DNA of 64,000 bases from Arthrobacter_D sp015752045 (GTDB lineage Bacteria; Actinomycetota; Actinomycetes; Actinomycetales; Micrococcaceae): assembly GCF_015752045.1 (NCBI RefSeq), contig NZ_JADOUS010000002.1:434001-498000 (forward strand), read 5' to 3'. This document shows, piece by piece, positions 51,641 through 60,980 of the stretch. A program made the translations under genes and the position numbers. The notes beneath the pieces were generated by a model. That model did not search any database and had not been told where the DNA came from. It saw only the letters and a list, made by a program, of their open reading frames with translations. Position 1 is the first letter of the stretch. Each line of letters opens with the position of its first letter.

Positions 51641-53083
51641 GTGGATTACTACGCCGTCGCGTCCCTGCGCGAGAACCACGGGGGGTGGTCGCTGCTCCGT
51701 GCCCAGAACGCACCGTTGGCGCTGGCCTTCTTCATGGCGGCGTTCACCGGACCCAACCAGCGCAACCTCGGCCGGCAGCAGCTCATCGACGTCCTCGACG
51801 ACGTGCTGTTCGACGTCCGCGAGTCCCTCGGCGAAGATTCCTTCCCCCGGGAGGCAGCCGACTACCTCGACGACTGGGCGGCCCCGGAGCGGGCATGGCT
51901 CCGCAAGTACTACGCACCCGGCGAGGACGAACCCCGATACGACCTCACCGCCACGTCCGAGGACGTGGTCCGGTGGGTGGAGAGTATCCAGGGGCGCGCC
52001 TTCGTGTCCACGCAGTCGCGCCTGACCAGCATCTTCGCGGTCCTCAAAGCCCTGGTGCAGGGGTCGGAGACGGACCCAGAGGTGCGCCTCGCGGAGCTCC
52101 AAAGGCAACGGGACGGGATCGACGCCGAAATACAGCGCCTGCGAGACGGCCACCTGCGCGTGATGAGTACCCCGGAGGCACTGGACCACCTGCAGCAACT
52201 CACTGGTCTCGCCAAGGATCTGCTCTCTGACTTCCGTGAGGTCGAGCAGAACTTCCGGACGCTCGACGGCGAGGTGCGCGAGCACATCACCACGTGGGAC
52301 GGGACGCAGGGAGAGCTGCTCGCCTCGATCTTTGCCAACCAACAGGGCATCACCAGTTCGCTGCAGGGCCGTACGTTTCAGGGCTTCTGGGATTACCTCA
52401 TGTCCCCGCAGCTGCGGACCGAACTCCGGGACCTCCTGCACCGCGCCACTCAGATCGAAGCCCTTGCCGAGCGGGATGAACTGCGCCGCCTCGGCACCCT
52501 GCACCAGGACTGGCTGCCGGCCGTCGAACAAACCCAGACCACGGTGCGCCAGCTCTCCCAGCAGATGCGCCGGCTGCTCGACAACAAAGTGTTCCTCGAG
52601 AACAAGCGCATCATGCAGCTCATCCGGCAGGTCGAAGGCGGAGCGCTCGCAACCCGCGGCAGGCCGCCGTCGGGCGTGTTCATGGACATCGCGGCCCCGA
52701 CCGTGGACGTCGCACTGCCGTTCGAGCGCCCGCTCTACGAGCCGAGCCGCCGTGCGATGGTGGACGACGTCGTCGAACTCTCCGATGACTCCGCCGTCGA
52801 TGCCGACGCGCTCTTCAGCCAGTTCTATGTGGACAAGCACCGGCTCGCCGCCAACGTCGACTTGGTGCTCGAGGAAGCGGAGCAGGCCACCCTTGCGGAG
52901 GTCACCGCCGCATACCCGCTGTCCCAGGGCCTCGCCGAAGTGGTCGCCTATCACCAGCTGGCCGACGAATCGCCATGGGCGTCGGTTACCGAGGACAGCA
53001 CCGAACAGCTCGCCTGGACGCTTCCCGACGGCAGCATCCGCGAAGCGACCATCAACCGGATCATCTTCGTGAGGCCCTCATGA
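51641..53083 (+). CDS. jetA: Wadjet subunit JetA (MukF-like, DUF3375)
   Basis: A protein of 480 aa of the DUF3375 family, the kleisin-like subunit of Wadjet. The N-terminal winged-helix part has NAPLALAFFMAAFTGPNQRN and IDVLDDVLFDVRESL. The middle is a long coiled coil (about residues 150-350: LAELQRQRDGIDAEIQRLRD, then VEQTQTTVRQLSQQMRRLL). The C-terminus contacts the ATPase. Its stop overlaps the jetB start. The GTG at 51641 is preceded by GGGGAAG; TACCAT at 51597 is a possible -10. The operon recognises and cleaves small circular DNA. Confidence 0.9.
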   Translation: MDYYAVASLRENHGGWSLLRAQNAPLALAFFMAAFTGPNQRNLGRQQLIDVLDDVLFDVRESLGEDSFPREAADYLDDWAAPERAWLRKYYAPGEDEPRYDLTATSEDVVRWVESIQGRAFVSTQSRLTSIFAVLKALVQGSETDPEVRLAELQRQRDGIDAEIQRLRDGHLRVMSTPEALDHLQQLTGLAKDLLSDFREVEQNFRTLDGEVREHITTWDGTQGELLASIFANQQGITSSLQGRTFQGFWDYLMSPQLRTELRDLLHRATQIEALAERDELRRLGTLHQDWLPAVEQTQTTVRQLSQQMRRLLDNKVFLENKRIMQLIRQVEGGALATRGRPPSGVFMDIAAPTVDVALPFERPLYEPSRRAMVDDVVELSDDSAVDADALFSQFYVDKHRLAANVDLVLEEAEQATLAEVTAAYPLSQGLAEVVAYHQLADESPWASVTEDSTEQLAWTLPDGSIREATINRIIFVRPS

Positions 53084-53709
53084 CAATGCTGACCCCCGAA
53101 TCCGCCACCACCCCGCCGGAACTCCCCGGTGTCGTGACCCGGCTCTTCCTGGGCGTGGTGTACGCCGAGACGGACGAGAAGACGTGGCAGGCGCTGCTCG
53201 GGCTCGCACCCCAGGTGCGCGACTACGTCGCCGTGCTCGGACTCGACCTCATTCTCGACGAGCCCGAGGGCTACGCGTTCCTCCGCTCCGGCGACGATGC
53301 GGACACCGCACTCCCCCGGCTGATCCCGCGCCGCCGGCTGACCTTCCAGGTCAGCCTGCTGCTGGCGCTCCTTCGCGGACGCATGCTCGAGTTCGATACC
53401 AGCAGCAGCGACACGCGACTCATCATGACGGACCAGGACCTCTCGGACACGGTCTCGGTCTTCCTGCCGGACAGCAGCAACGAGGCCCGCGTGCTCGACC
53501 GCCTTGCCACGGACATCAAGAAGGTCGTCGAGCTGGGATTCCTGCGCAGGCTCCGCGGCCAGCCCGGCACGTACGAGGTGATGCGCATCCTCAAGGCCTT
53601 CGTGGACGCGCAGTGGCTCGAGGAGTTCGACGCACGCCTCGCCGACTACCGGGCCGCCCTGGACGGCACACCCGCCATTGCCGGGACAACGGAGGAAGCA
53701 GCCGAATGA
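53080..53709 (+). CDS. jetB: Wadjet subunit JetB (MukE-like, DUF4194)
   Basis: A protein of 209 aa of the DUF4194 family, the winged-helix KITE-type subunit. VTRLFLGVVYAETDEKTWQAL, LIPRRRLTFQVSLLLALLRG and ATDIKKVVELGFLRRLRG are the family's core. Its ATG (53080) overlaps the jetA stop as ATGA, and its stop overlaps jetC in the same way. It bridges JetA and the JetC ATPase heads. Confidence 0.9.
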   Translation: MTMLTPESATTPPELPGVVTRLFLGVVYAETDEKTWQALLGLAPQVRDYVAVLGLDLILDEPEGYAFLRSGDDADTALPRLIPRRRLTFQVSLLLALLRGRMLEFDTSSSDTRLIMTDQDLSDTVSVFLPDSSNEARVLDRLATDIKKVVELGFLRRLRGQPGTYEVMRILKAFVDAQWLEEFDARLADYRAALDGTPAIAGTTEEAAE

Positions 53710-56700
53710 GCACCGACATCCAGGACAGCCTCTTCAGTCTCGACGACCTGCCACACGACGATGACGCCCTGCCCGGCTTCCGGCTGCACCGCCTCGAACT
53801 GCTGAACTGGGGCACCTTCCACGGCGGTGCCAGGAGATTCAGGCTCGATGGCGTCAACTGCCTCCTCACCGGCGACATCGGGTCGGGCAAATCCACCGTG
53901 GTGGACGCCATCACCACGCTGCTCCTCCCGGCCCACCGGATCGACTTCAACAAGGCCGCGGGGGCGCAGAAGAAGGAACGCAGCCTCATGTCCTATGTGC
54001 GCGGGTTCCACAAGAGCACGCGGAGCACGGGTGGCGAGTACTCGAAGCCGGTGGCGCTCCGCCCCACCGGGATGCTGACCGTGGTGCTTGGGGTCTTCCA
54101 CAACTCCCAGCTGGGGAAGTCCGTGACCCTTGCCATCACACTCTGGGCCACGCAGGAGGCGGGCCAGCCGGCCCGCTTCTACTCGCTCGCGGAGACCGAT
54201 CAGAGCATCGCTGCCGACTTCTCCGACTTCGGCCAGGACCCGGCGAAACTGAAGAAGAAGCTGCGCGCCGCCGGTGTAACCGTCCACGACTCCTTTGACC
54301 CCTACGCCGCCGCCTTCAAACGCCACTTCGGGATCAACAGCAACCAGGCCATGGAGCTCTTCCACCGCACCATCTCCATGAAGCAGGTGGAGAACATCAC
54401 CTCGTTCGTGCGGACCAACATGCTCGAAGAGGACGACGTCGCGGCGCGGATCCAGAACCTGATCCACCACTTCGACGACCTCAAGAGGGCCCACGACGCC
54501 GTCCTGAGGGCCAAGGACCAGATCGCTCTCCTGACGCCGATCCGCGACGGGTCGGCCCTGCACGCCCGGCTGAGTGACGAGGACAAGCGGGCCCGGACTC
54601 AGCGGGACCAGCTGCATCCCTGGATCACGCAGCAGCGGCTCCAGCTCAGTCTGGAGCACGCCGACGAGCTCCAGCGCACCGCCACCCGGTACCGCGAGGA
54701 CAGCGTGGCGCTGGCAGCCGAGATCGCCGAGGTCCGGCACGAGCTCTCCGCCGTGCAGGAGGACATCCGGACCAATGGCGGCGGCCGCCTCACCGCGATC
54801 GACCTCGAGCTCGCACGCCTGGAAGAGCAGTCCCGGTTTCAGCGGGCCCGCTTCGAGAACTACAGCGTGGCCGCGGCCGACCTCGGACTCCAGCGTCCTG
54901 AGGACCGCGTGCTGTTCGACGCGAACCGCGCGCGGCTCGAGGACGTCGAGAACGGGCTGCGGGACAATGCAACGGATCTGCAGGAGCAGCAGACCGCGCT
55001 GACCGTGGAGCGCGCGGGACGGGTCAAGCAACTGGCCGAGGTCGAGGCGGAGCTCGTCTCCCTGCAGTCGCGGCCCACGCTGCTGCCCAGCGCCCAGTTG
55101 GACCTACGCCGTCGCCTGTGCGGCGGGACTGGCATCCCGGAGTCAGCGCTGCCCTATGTGGGCGAGCTGCTGCGCGTGCGCGACGGCGAGGGCGCGTGGG
55201 AGGGAGCGGCCGAGCGGACCCTGCGAGGCTTCGCCCTGTCCCTGCTGGTCCCGGACGAGCACTATGCCGCCGTCAGTGCCTGGGTGGACGGCAACAACCT
55301 CCGCGGGCGGCTGGTATACCGGCGCGTCGCAGGCACCTACTCCCCGAAGCCTCCCGCGAACGGCACCCTGGCCGCCAAGATCGCCATCAAGGCCGGGACA
55401 CCGCTGCGGGACTTCCTTCTCGACGAGCTCGGCAGCCGCTTCGACTACATATGCTGTGAAACCCTGGATGATTTCCGCCGTCATCCGAAGGCACTGACGC
55501 CCAACGGCCAGCTCAAGGGCGGGCGGGGGCGCCACGAGAAGGACGACCGCCAGGGCCTGGGCGACCGGCGTACGTTCGTGCTCGGCTGGGACAACCACGA
55601 CAAGATCGCCCGGTTCCACGCCGAGCGGGACGAGATTCACGGCCAGCTCCAGGGCATTGCCGCACAACTGGACCGCATCGCGGCGTCGCTCCGCGAGATC
55701 GGCCGGAAGAACCAGGACCTGGGCACTGTCCGCTCCGTCCTGACCTTCGCAGAGATCGGTTGGCAACTCACCGTGCGCCACATCGCGGATCTCACCGCGG
55801 AGCGAGCAGAGCTGGAGGGGGCGAGCGACGTCCTGCAGCATCTGGTGGGCACGGGGGCCGAACTCAGGGAGCGCCTGCAGAAGCTCGAGCAGAAGGGTGT
55901 CACCCTGCAGCAGCGCATCGGCGCCAACGACAAGGACGCCCGGGATATCGCCGAGGCCATCACCGAGTGCCAGGAGATCCTGGGCGATACTCCCCTGACC
56001 GACGACGAAGACGTCCGCGCCGCCGTCGCGCAACTCACCGCGGGCGTGCTCGGCGAGAAGTGTCTGACGTACCGGAACACAGCGTCCGTCAAGACCGCGG
56101 CCCGCACCGGCCTTACCGCAAGCATCGACGCGCTGACCAAACGCATCGCCACTGCGGCTGCCTCCACCGTGCGGCAGATGGCGGACTTCCGGAACAGGTA
56201 CCCGAACGAGACTGCGGATATCGACGCGTCCCTGGACGCGGCCTACGAGTTCACCGGGATGCTCGACCAGCTGGCCAGCAACGACCTCCCCCGGTTCGAG
56301 GCGCACTTCAAAGAGTCCCTCAATCAGAACACCATCCACGAGGTGGTGGCGTTCAACGCGTTCCTCGACAGCCGCCGCCAGGACATCATCGGCCGGATCA
56401 CGGAGATCAACGTGTCCCTCGCCGGCATCGACTACAACCCTGGCCGGCACATCCAGCTGGAGCACCAGAACACCACCGACCCGGACGTGCGCCAGTTCGG
56501 CAGCGACCTGCGCGCCTGTTCGGAGGGAAGCCTCGGCGACGCCGAGCAGTACTCGGAACAAAAGTATCTGCAAGTCGCAGGGCTGATTGAGCGCTTCCGC
56601 GGCCGCGAGGGCCTCACGGCGCTGGACGAACGCTGGACGGCGAAGGTCACCGACGTGCGGAACTGGTTCACTTTCTCGGCCTCGGAGAAGTGGACGGAGA

Positions 56701-57107
56701 CCGGCGAGGAGCACGAGCACTTCACCGACTCCGGCGGGAAGTCGGGTGGCCAGAAGGAGAAGCTCGCCTATACCATCCTGGCGGCGGCGCTCGCCTTCCA
56801 GTTCGGCCTCGGCTCCGCGCAAGGCGCCGGCCGGGCCTCGTCCAGAACGGCCGGACGCAGCTTCCGGTTCGTCATCATCGACGAGGCCTTCGGTCGCGGA
56901 TCGGACGAATCGGCACGCTACGGTCTGGAGTTGTTCCAGCGCATGAAGCTGCAGCTGCTCATCGTCACGCCACTGCAAAAGATCCATGTGATCGAACCCT
57001 TCGTGTCCCATGTGGGCTTCGTGGCGAATACGAATGGCGACAATTCCCAGCTCCGCAACATGACCATCCAGGAGTACCGCGATGAACGGGACCGGCGTGC
57101 CAGGTGA
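53706..57107 (+). CDS. jetC: Wadjet subunit JetC (SMC/MukB-like ATPase)
   Basis: A protein of 1133 aa with SMC architecture. Walker A GDIGSGKSTVVDAI (about residues 56-69), a first coiled coil (about 285-450), a hinge-like region (about 480-640, with GRLVYRRVAGTY and DYICCETLDDF), a second coiled coil, then the signature GGKSGGQKEKLAY (about 1012-1024) and Walker B FVIIDEAFGRGSDE (about 1055). It extrudes DNA loops using ATP to judge plasmid size. Overlaps jetB (ATGA) and jetD (26 bases). The motifs look intact, so the system is probably active. Confidence 0.93.
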   Translation: MSTDIQDSLFSLDDLPHDDDALPGFRLHRLELLNWGTFHGGARRFRLDGVNCLLTGDIGSGKSTVVDAITTLLLPAHRIDFNKAAGAQKKERSLMSYVRGFHKSTRSTGGEYSKPVALRPTGMLTVVLGVFHNSQLGKSVTLAITLWATQEAGQPARFYSLAETDQSIAADFSDFGQDPAKLKKKLRAAGVTVHDSFDPYAAAFKRHFGINSNQAMELFHRTISMKQVENITSFVRTNMLEEDDVAARIQNLIHHFDDLKRAHDAVLRAKDQIALLTPIRDGSALHARLSDEDKRARTQRDQLHPWITQQRLQLSLEHADELQRTATRYREDSVALAAEIAEVRHELSAVQEDIRTNGGGRLTAIDLELARLEEQSRFQRARFENYSVAAADLGLQRPEDRVLFDANRARLEDVENGLRDNATDLQEQQTALTVERAGRVKQLAEVEAELVSLQSRPTLLPSAQLDLRRRLCGGTGIPESALPYVGELLRVRDGEGAWEGAAERTLRGFALSLLVPDEHYAAVSAWVDGNNLRGRLVYRRVAGTYSPKPPANGTLAAKIAIKAGTPLRDFLLDELGSRFDYICCETLDDFRRHPKALTPNGQLKGGRGRHEKDDRQGLGDRRTFVLGWDNHDKIARFHAERDEIHGQLQGIAAQLDRIAASLREIGRKNQDLGTVRSVLTFAEIGWQLTVRHIADLTAERAELEGASDVLQHLVGTGAELRERLQKLEQKGVTLQQRIGANDKDARDIAEAITECQEILGDTPLTDDEDVRAAVAQLTAGVLGEKCLTYRNTASVKTAARTGLTASIDALTKRIATAAASTVRQMADFRNRYPNETADIDASLDAAYEFTGMLDQLASNDLPRFEAHFKESLNQNTIHEVVAFNAFLDSRRQDIIGRITEINVSLAGIDYNPGRHIQLEHQNTTDPDVRQFGSDLRACSEGSLGDAEQYSEQKYLQVAGLIERFRGREGLTALDERWTAKVTDVRNWFTFSASEKWTETGEEHEHFTDSGGKSGGQKEKLAYTILAAALAFQFGLGSAQGAGRASSRTAGRSFRFVIIDEAFGRGSDESARYGLELFQRMKLQLLIVTPLQKIHVIEPFVSHVGFVANTNGDNSQLRNMTIQEYRDERDRRAR

Positions 57108-58287
57108 GGCGTCGACCCGCTGGACCTCGCTCGCCGATCTTCGCGCGCTGTCCACGACCGCCTGGCAGCGGGGCACCCTCGTGCGAGAGAAGCTGGAACC
57201 GACCGGGATCTATCCCCGCCGTCGTGCCCTGAAGAAGCCGACTGCCGCCGAGTTGCGCGACCACTACCCAGCTGCCCGGTCCTGGGCGGCCGAGCTGACC
57301 GCTGCAGGCCCGTTCAGCCTCGAACTCGCCGAGGTGGGCCGGACCACCATCGGAGCCAACCAGGTGCCCACGGCCGCGGTGTTCGCGACGATCGATGACG
57401 AGATCGCCTTCGTGCACCGCAGCAAGGACGCGGTGAAGGTGGTGAATCTCGCCGCGCGCCTCTCGGAGCTCGACCCCGCGCTGCGGACCTGGGCAGTCGC
57501 CCTGCCGCTCCAGCTCCTCGAGCTGGGCGAGGACGCGCTGACGGCCGCGCGGGTCGCGTTGTGGTTGAAGCAGCACCCGTCACCCGGCATCTACGTCCGG
57601 CAACTCAGTCTGCCCGGTGTGCACACCAAGTTCGTCGAGGGACACCGTCGGGTGATCGACGGGATGCTGGAGGTGCTGACGCCCGAGAAGGCGGCGCTAC
57701 CGGAGGACTTCTCCGGCACTCCCGCGGCCCGGTTCGCCGCCCGGCACGGGTTCCTCCGCGCGCCCGAGCAGGTCCGCTTCCGAGTGCTCGACCCTGACCT
57801 CCAGGTGTTCGGCGGTGCACGGGACATCAACGTCACTGCAGAGGCGTTCGCTGGGCTGAGCCTGCCGGTGGAGCACGTGATCGTCACGGAGAACCTGGTC
57901 AACTTCCTGTCGCTGCCGGACCGTCCTGGGACTCTGGCGCTCTTCGGCGGGGGCTACGGTTTCTCATCGCTGCGGGATGCGCGGTGGCTGCGCGGTTGCC
58001 TGGTGCACTACTGGGGCGATCTGGACACCCACGGCTTCCAGATCCTCGACCAGCTTCGGGCGGTGCATCCGCAGGTGGCCAGCGTTCTCATGGACGAGCC
58101 GACGCTGCTCGCGCACCGGGACCGCTGGGGTATGGAGACGAAGCCGTCGCGCGCTCGTCTGACACGACTCACCGCTGCGGAAGCGGACCTGTACAGCGCC
58201 TTGCAGCAGGACGTGTATGGGCCATCGCTTCGCCTGGAACAGGAGCTGCTCCGCTGGGACTGGGTGGAATCGCGCCTGACCGTCTAG
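57082..58287 (+). CDS. jetD: Wadjet subunit JetD (Toprim nuclease, DUF3322-DUF2220)
   Basis: A protein of 401 aa. The N-terminal DUF3322 region covers about residues 1-190. The C-terminal DUF2220/Toprim domain has the catalytic Glu in VIVTENLVNFLSLP (about 270) and the DxD pair in HYWGDLDTHGFQIL (about 312-314), the topoisomerase VI-like metal site that cuts plasmid DNA. AGGAG lies 8 bases before the ATG at 57082. It completes the type I order JetA-B-C-D. No domain is missing. Confidence 0.92.
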   Translation: MNGTGVPGEASTRWTSLADLRALSTTAWQRGTLVREKLEPTGIYPRRRALKKPTAAELRDHYPAARSWAAELTAAGPFSLELAEVGRTTIGANQVPTAAVFATIDDEIAFVHRSKDAVKVVNLAARLSELDPALRTWAVALPLQLLELGEDALTAARVALWLKQHPSPGIYVRQLSLPGVHTKFVEGHRRVIDGMLEVLTPEKAALPEDFSGTPAARFAARHGFLRAPEQVRFRVLDPDLQVFGGARDINVTAEAFAGLSLPVEHVIVTENLVNFLSLPDRPGTLALFGGGYGFSSLRDARWLRGCLVHYWGDLDTHGFQILDQLRAVHPQVASVLMDEPTLLAHRDRWGMETKPSRARLTRLTAAEADLYSALQQDVYGPSLRLEQELLRWDWVESRLTV

Positions 58288-58556
58288 GTCTCATTTACCA
58301 GCCCTCGTCCTGCAGCGACGCCCGACTGCCGCTCGTTATCCGGGGTGCCGTTCTGCGGCTCCGAACAGAGGCGGTTCAAAATGCCAAAGTCTTGAGGGAA
58401 AGCAGCGCATTTCCACAGCACCAAATCGCCGCGAGGGATGTAGCGTTACTCCGAGCTATTCGTCCCAGGACGATTCAGCACGGGGGAGTTTGAATCGTTC
58501 GGCGTCCCCTAGCGCGCTCTTCATTTTCAAGAGCTTCAGGTCTACAAGGGGAATTA

Positions 58557-59456
58557 GTGAGCAATACAGAACAACCTTCGTACAATTCCAAGAATTTGGG
58601 AAGCCAGGGCGATCAGCCCTACGCACCGCAGAACCCCGGCTATCCCGGTTCGCCGGACAGGTACCCCGGGCCCAGCACTCAGCAGTATCCGCAGGCCCAG
58701 TATGGACAGGGGCAGGACTACTCGCAGCCTCAGAAGAGCTTCCTGGTGACGTGGTTGCTGTCACTCTTCCTGGGCGTATTCGGGGTGGACCGGTTCTACC
58801 TCGGCAAAGTCGGCACGGGTGTCGTCAAGCTCTTGACCCTGGGTGGATTCGGTATCTGGTACCTCATCGACTTGGTGATCATTCTTACGGGCAATCAGAC
58901 CGACTCGCGAAAGCGGAGTCTCGCGGGCTACCCGGAGCACAAGGTGAAGGCATGGATCATCACCGCCGTACTCATCCTTGCGTCATTCGTCACCAATATG
59001 ATGACCTTCTCGGCCCTCGCGGGTTCGATGCCGGCTAGTCAGCCGGCGCCGATCACCTCCGCGGTTATGGAGGAGCCCGCTGCTGTGGAGACAACGCCAC
59101 CGACGGAGGCACTGACTTCGCCCGAAGCGCCTGCGCAGACGACACCACCAGCGCCCGAATCTGCGGGAACCGCAGGGCAGGCTAACGCCGTCGAATCCGC
59201 CGAGCGCTACCTCGAATTCACCGCTTTCTCACGTACTGGCCTGATCAAACAGCTGGAATTCGAGGAATTCTCCACGGAGGATGCAACCTACGCCGTCGAC
59301 AACATCACCGTGGACTGGAACGAACAGGCAGCCAAGTCTGCGGCGAACTATCTGGAGTTCTCTTCGTTCTCGCGTCCCGCGCTTGTCGAGCAACTGATCT
59401 TCGAGGGCTACACACCAGAACAGGCGGAGTACGGGGTGAGTACAACGGGCCTCTAG
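58557..59456 (+). CDS. TM2-domain protein with two C-terminal Ltp repeats
   Basis: A protein of 299 aa. A Tyr/Pro/Gln-rich N-terminus (about residues 1-58) precedes the TM2 domain (about 60-145): FLVTWLLSLFLGVFGVDRFY and LGKVGTGVVKLLTLGGFGIW with the conserved DRFYLG turn, then a third helix. A Pro/Thr linker follows. Two repeats of the Ltp type end the protein: AERYLEFTAFSRTGLIKQLE...EFSTEDATYAVD and AANYLEFSSFSRPALVEQLI...GYTPEQAEYGV (each quoted in part). Ltp domains are known from a phage lipoprotein that blocks injection of DNA by other phages. AAGGGG lies before the GTG at 58557. It is 269 bases after jetD; that gap holds only its leader. Confidence 0.8.
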   Translation: MSNTEQPSYNSKNLGSQGDQPYAPQNPGYPGSPDRYPGPSTQQYPQAQYGQGQDYSQPQKSFLVTWLLSLFLGVFGVDRFYLGKVGTGVVKLLTLGGFGIWYLIDLVIILTGNQTDSRKRSLAGYPEHKVKAWIITAVLILASFVTNMMTFSALAGSMPASQPAPITSAVMEEPAAVETTPPTEALTSPEAPAQTTPPAPESAGTAGQANAVESAERYLEFTAFSRTGLIKQLEFEEFSTEDATYAVDNITVDWNEQAAKSAANYLEFSSFSRPALVEQLIFEGYTPEQAEYGVSTTGL

Positions 59457-59486
59457 CGGCCTGACTGGTTTCACCCCCACACGCAG

Positions 59487-59524
59487 GAAAGGCCGCTCGC
59501 TCCCGTAGGAGCGGGCGGCCTTTC
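59487..59524 (+). terminator. Strong hairpin terminator
   Basis: Seventeen-base arms starting GAAAGGCCGC and ending GGCGGCCTTTC, with one G-U pair and a 4-base loop CGTA. It separates the convergent TM2-Ltp and hexulose-6-phosphate synthase genes and can work in both directions. Confidence 0.85.
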
Positions 59525-59580
59525 ACCGGTCTGTCGAGTGCAGAAACATGCCATATTTTGTCCGGGTTCGGACGGGCGGA

Positions 59581-60204
59581 TCAGCCGATGGCGTCACGCA
59601 GGTCCTTCGCGGCCTGGGCGGGATCGTCGGCGCTGTAGATGCCACCGCCGACGACGGCGACGTCGGCACCCGAGGCCTGCACGTCCTTGACGGTTGCGAG
59701 CTTCACGCCGCCGGCCACCGAGAAGGCGACGCCGGACTCCTTGCCCGCGGTGAGCAGGGTGTTCAGGTCGTAGCCCTCCTGGGCCTGCTCGTCGAGGCCG
59801 GCGTGGAACTCCACGAACTCGGCGCCGAGGTCGGTGACCTCCTTGGCGCGGGCGGCCTTGTCGTCGACACCGATGAGGTCGACGACGACGCCCTTGCCGT
59901 GGGCCTTGCCGGCCTTGATGGCTCCGGCGATGGTGGAGTCGTCGGCAACCCCAAGGACGGTCACGAGATCGGCGCCGGCCTTGAAGGCGACGTCGGCTTC
60001 GAGCTCGCCGGCGTCCATGGTCTTGAGGTCCGCGAAGACGATCTTGTCCGGGTGGGCTTCCTTGATGGCGGTCACGGCGGTCATGCCGGCGTTCTTGACC
60101 AGCGGGGTGCCGAGTTCGATGATGTCGACGTACTCGGCGACCTTCCCGGAGAGCTCGAGGGCGTCTTCGACGGTCAGTACGTCCATGGCGAGTTGCAGTT
60201 TCAT
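59581..60204 (-). CDS. hxlA: 3-hexulose-6-phosphate synthase
   Basis: A TIM-barrel enzyme of 207 aa that joins formaldehyde to ribulose 5-phosphate. QLAMDVL is the first strand, FADLKTMDAGELEADVAFKA carries the catalytic Asp-Lys-x-x-D motif of the orotidine-decarboxylase-like family, and VAGGVKLATV and VVGGGIYSADD bind the phosphate. AAAGGACA lies before the ATG. The isomerase gene is upstream on the same strand with a 46-base gap, so they form an operon of the ribulose monophosphate pathway, used for formaldehyde assimilation or detoxification. Confidence 0.93.
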   Translation of the reverse strand: MKLQLAMDVLTVEDALELSGKVAEYVDIIELGTPLVKNAGMTAVTAIKEAHPDKIVFADLKTMDAGELEADVAFKAGADLVTVLGVADDSTIAGAIKAGKAHGKGVVVDLIGVDDKAARAKEVTDLGAEFVEFHAGLDEQAQEGYDLNTLLTAGKESGVAFSVAGGVKLATVKDVQASGADVAVVGGGIYSADDPAQAAKDLRDAIG

Positions 60205-60250
60205 GAGGTGTCCTTTGCTAGCTGGGGATGAAGGGTGAGGGTGGCGCGCG

Positions 60251-60826
60251 CTATTCGAGGTTCGCGTGGCGGGGCCAGAGGTCTTCGGCGGGGGTGCCGT
60301 CGGCCTGCCAGAGGGTGTGGAAGGTGGCGTCGAGCGCCAGGAGCAGGGCCTGCTCGAAGAGGCTGCCGGAGTACTGGCTCGATGCCGTGCCGCCGTGGTC
60401 CGTCTTCTGCGCGGCGGGGATGACCACCACGCAGTCCGCGAGGTTCGCGAGCTTTGACTCGCCGTCGGTGGTGACAGCTGCGACGCGAGCGCCGACGCTG
60501 CCGGCCGTCTCGGCCGCGGCCACAGCTCCCGCCGTCGTGCCGGAGCCGGAGGCGACGAGCAGCAGGTCGCCCTCGCCGATGGCCGGCGTCGTTGTCTCGC
60601 CCACCACGTGGACGGTCAGTCCGAGGTGCATGAGGCGAATGGCGTGCATGCGCAGGGCGAGCCCGCTGCGCCCTCCCCCGGTGACGAAAACACGCCGCGC
60701 CTGCTGGATCTCGGAGACGAGCGCCGAGAGCTGGTCGTCCTGCAGGCCTTCGGCCGCACCGACGAGTTCCTCGTGGAGCAGGCGCAGGCCGGCGGACACC
60801 GAGTGGTCCTCGGGTGCTTCGGTCAT
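60251..60826 (-). CDS. hxlB: 6-phospho-3-hexuloisomerase
   Basis: A protein of 191 aa with a single SIS domain. VFVTGGGRSGLALRMHAIRL, the Ser-rich VASGSGTTAGAV loop and the conserved QYSGSLFEQALLLALD match PHI enzymes, which convert hexulose 6-phosphate to fructose 6-phosphate. It is the first gene of the operon. No HxlR-type activator gene is next to it; the palindrome at 60913 may be a control site. Confidence 0.93.
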   Translation of the reverse strand: MTEAPEDHSVSAGLRLLHEELVGAAEGLQDDQLSALVSEIQQARRVFVTGGGRSGLALRMHAIRLMHLGLTVHVVGETTTPAIGEGDLLLVASGSGTTAGAVAAAETAGSVGARVAAVTTDGESKLANLADCVVVIPAAQKTDHGGTASSQYSGSLFEQALLLALDATFHTLWQADGTPAEDLWPRHANLE

Positions 60827-60912
60827 CGGTGGGCTCCTGCCGGTCGGGGTTGGTCCGGACTTCAGTCCATCACCTCCCTAGGGCCCGTCAGGGCGCGAGC
60901 CCTACCCCGCCG

Positions 60913-60922
60913 AACCTAGGTT
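60913..60922. promoter_or_regulatory. Palindrome AACCTAGGTT upstream of hxlB
   Basis: A perfect 10-base palindrome 87 bases before the hxlB start, in the 154-base gap after the MmyB-type regulator gene. It may be an operator of the hxl operon. Its regulator is not known. Confidence 0.35.
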
Positions 60923-60980
60923 GCGCAGGGCTAGGCGAATCCGTGAACCACGCCACAGGAATTGCTGCCGGGCAGAGCTG

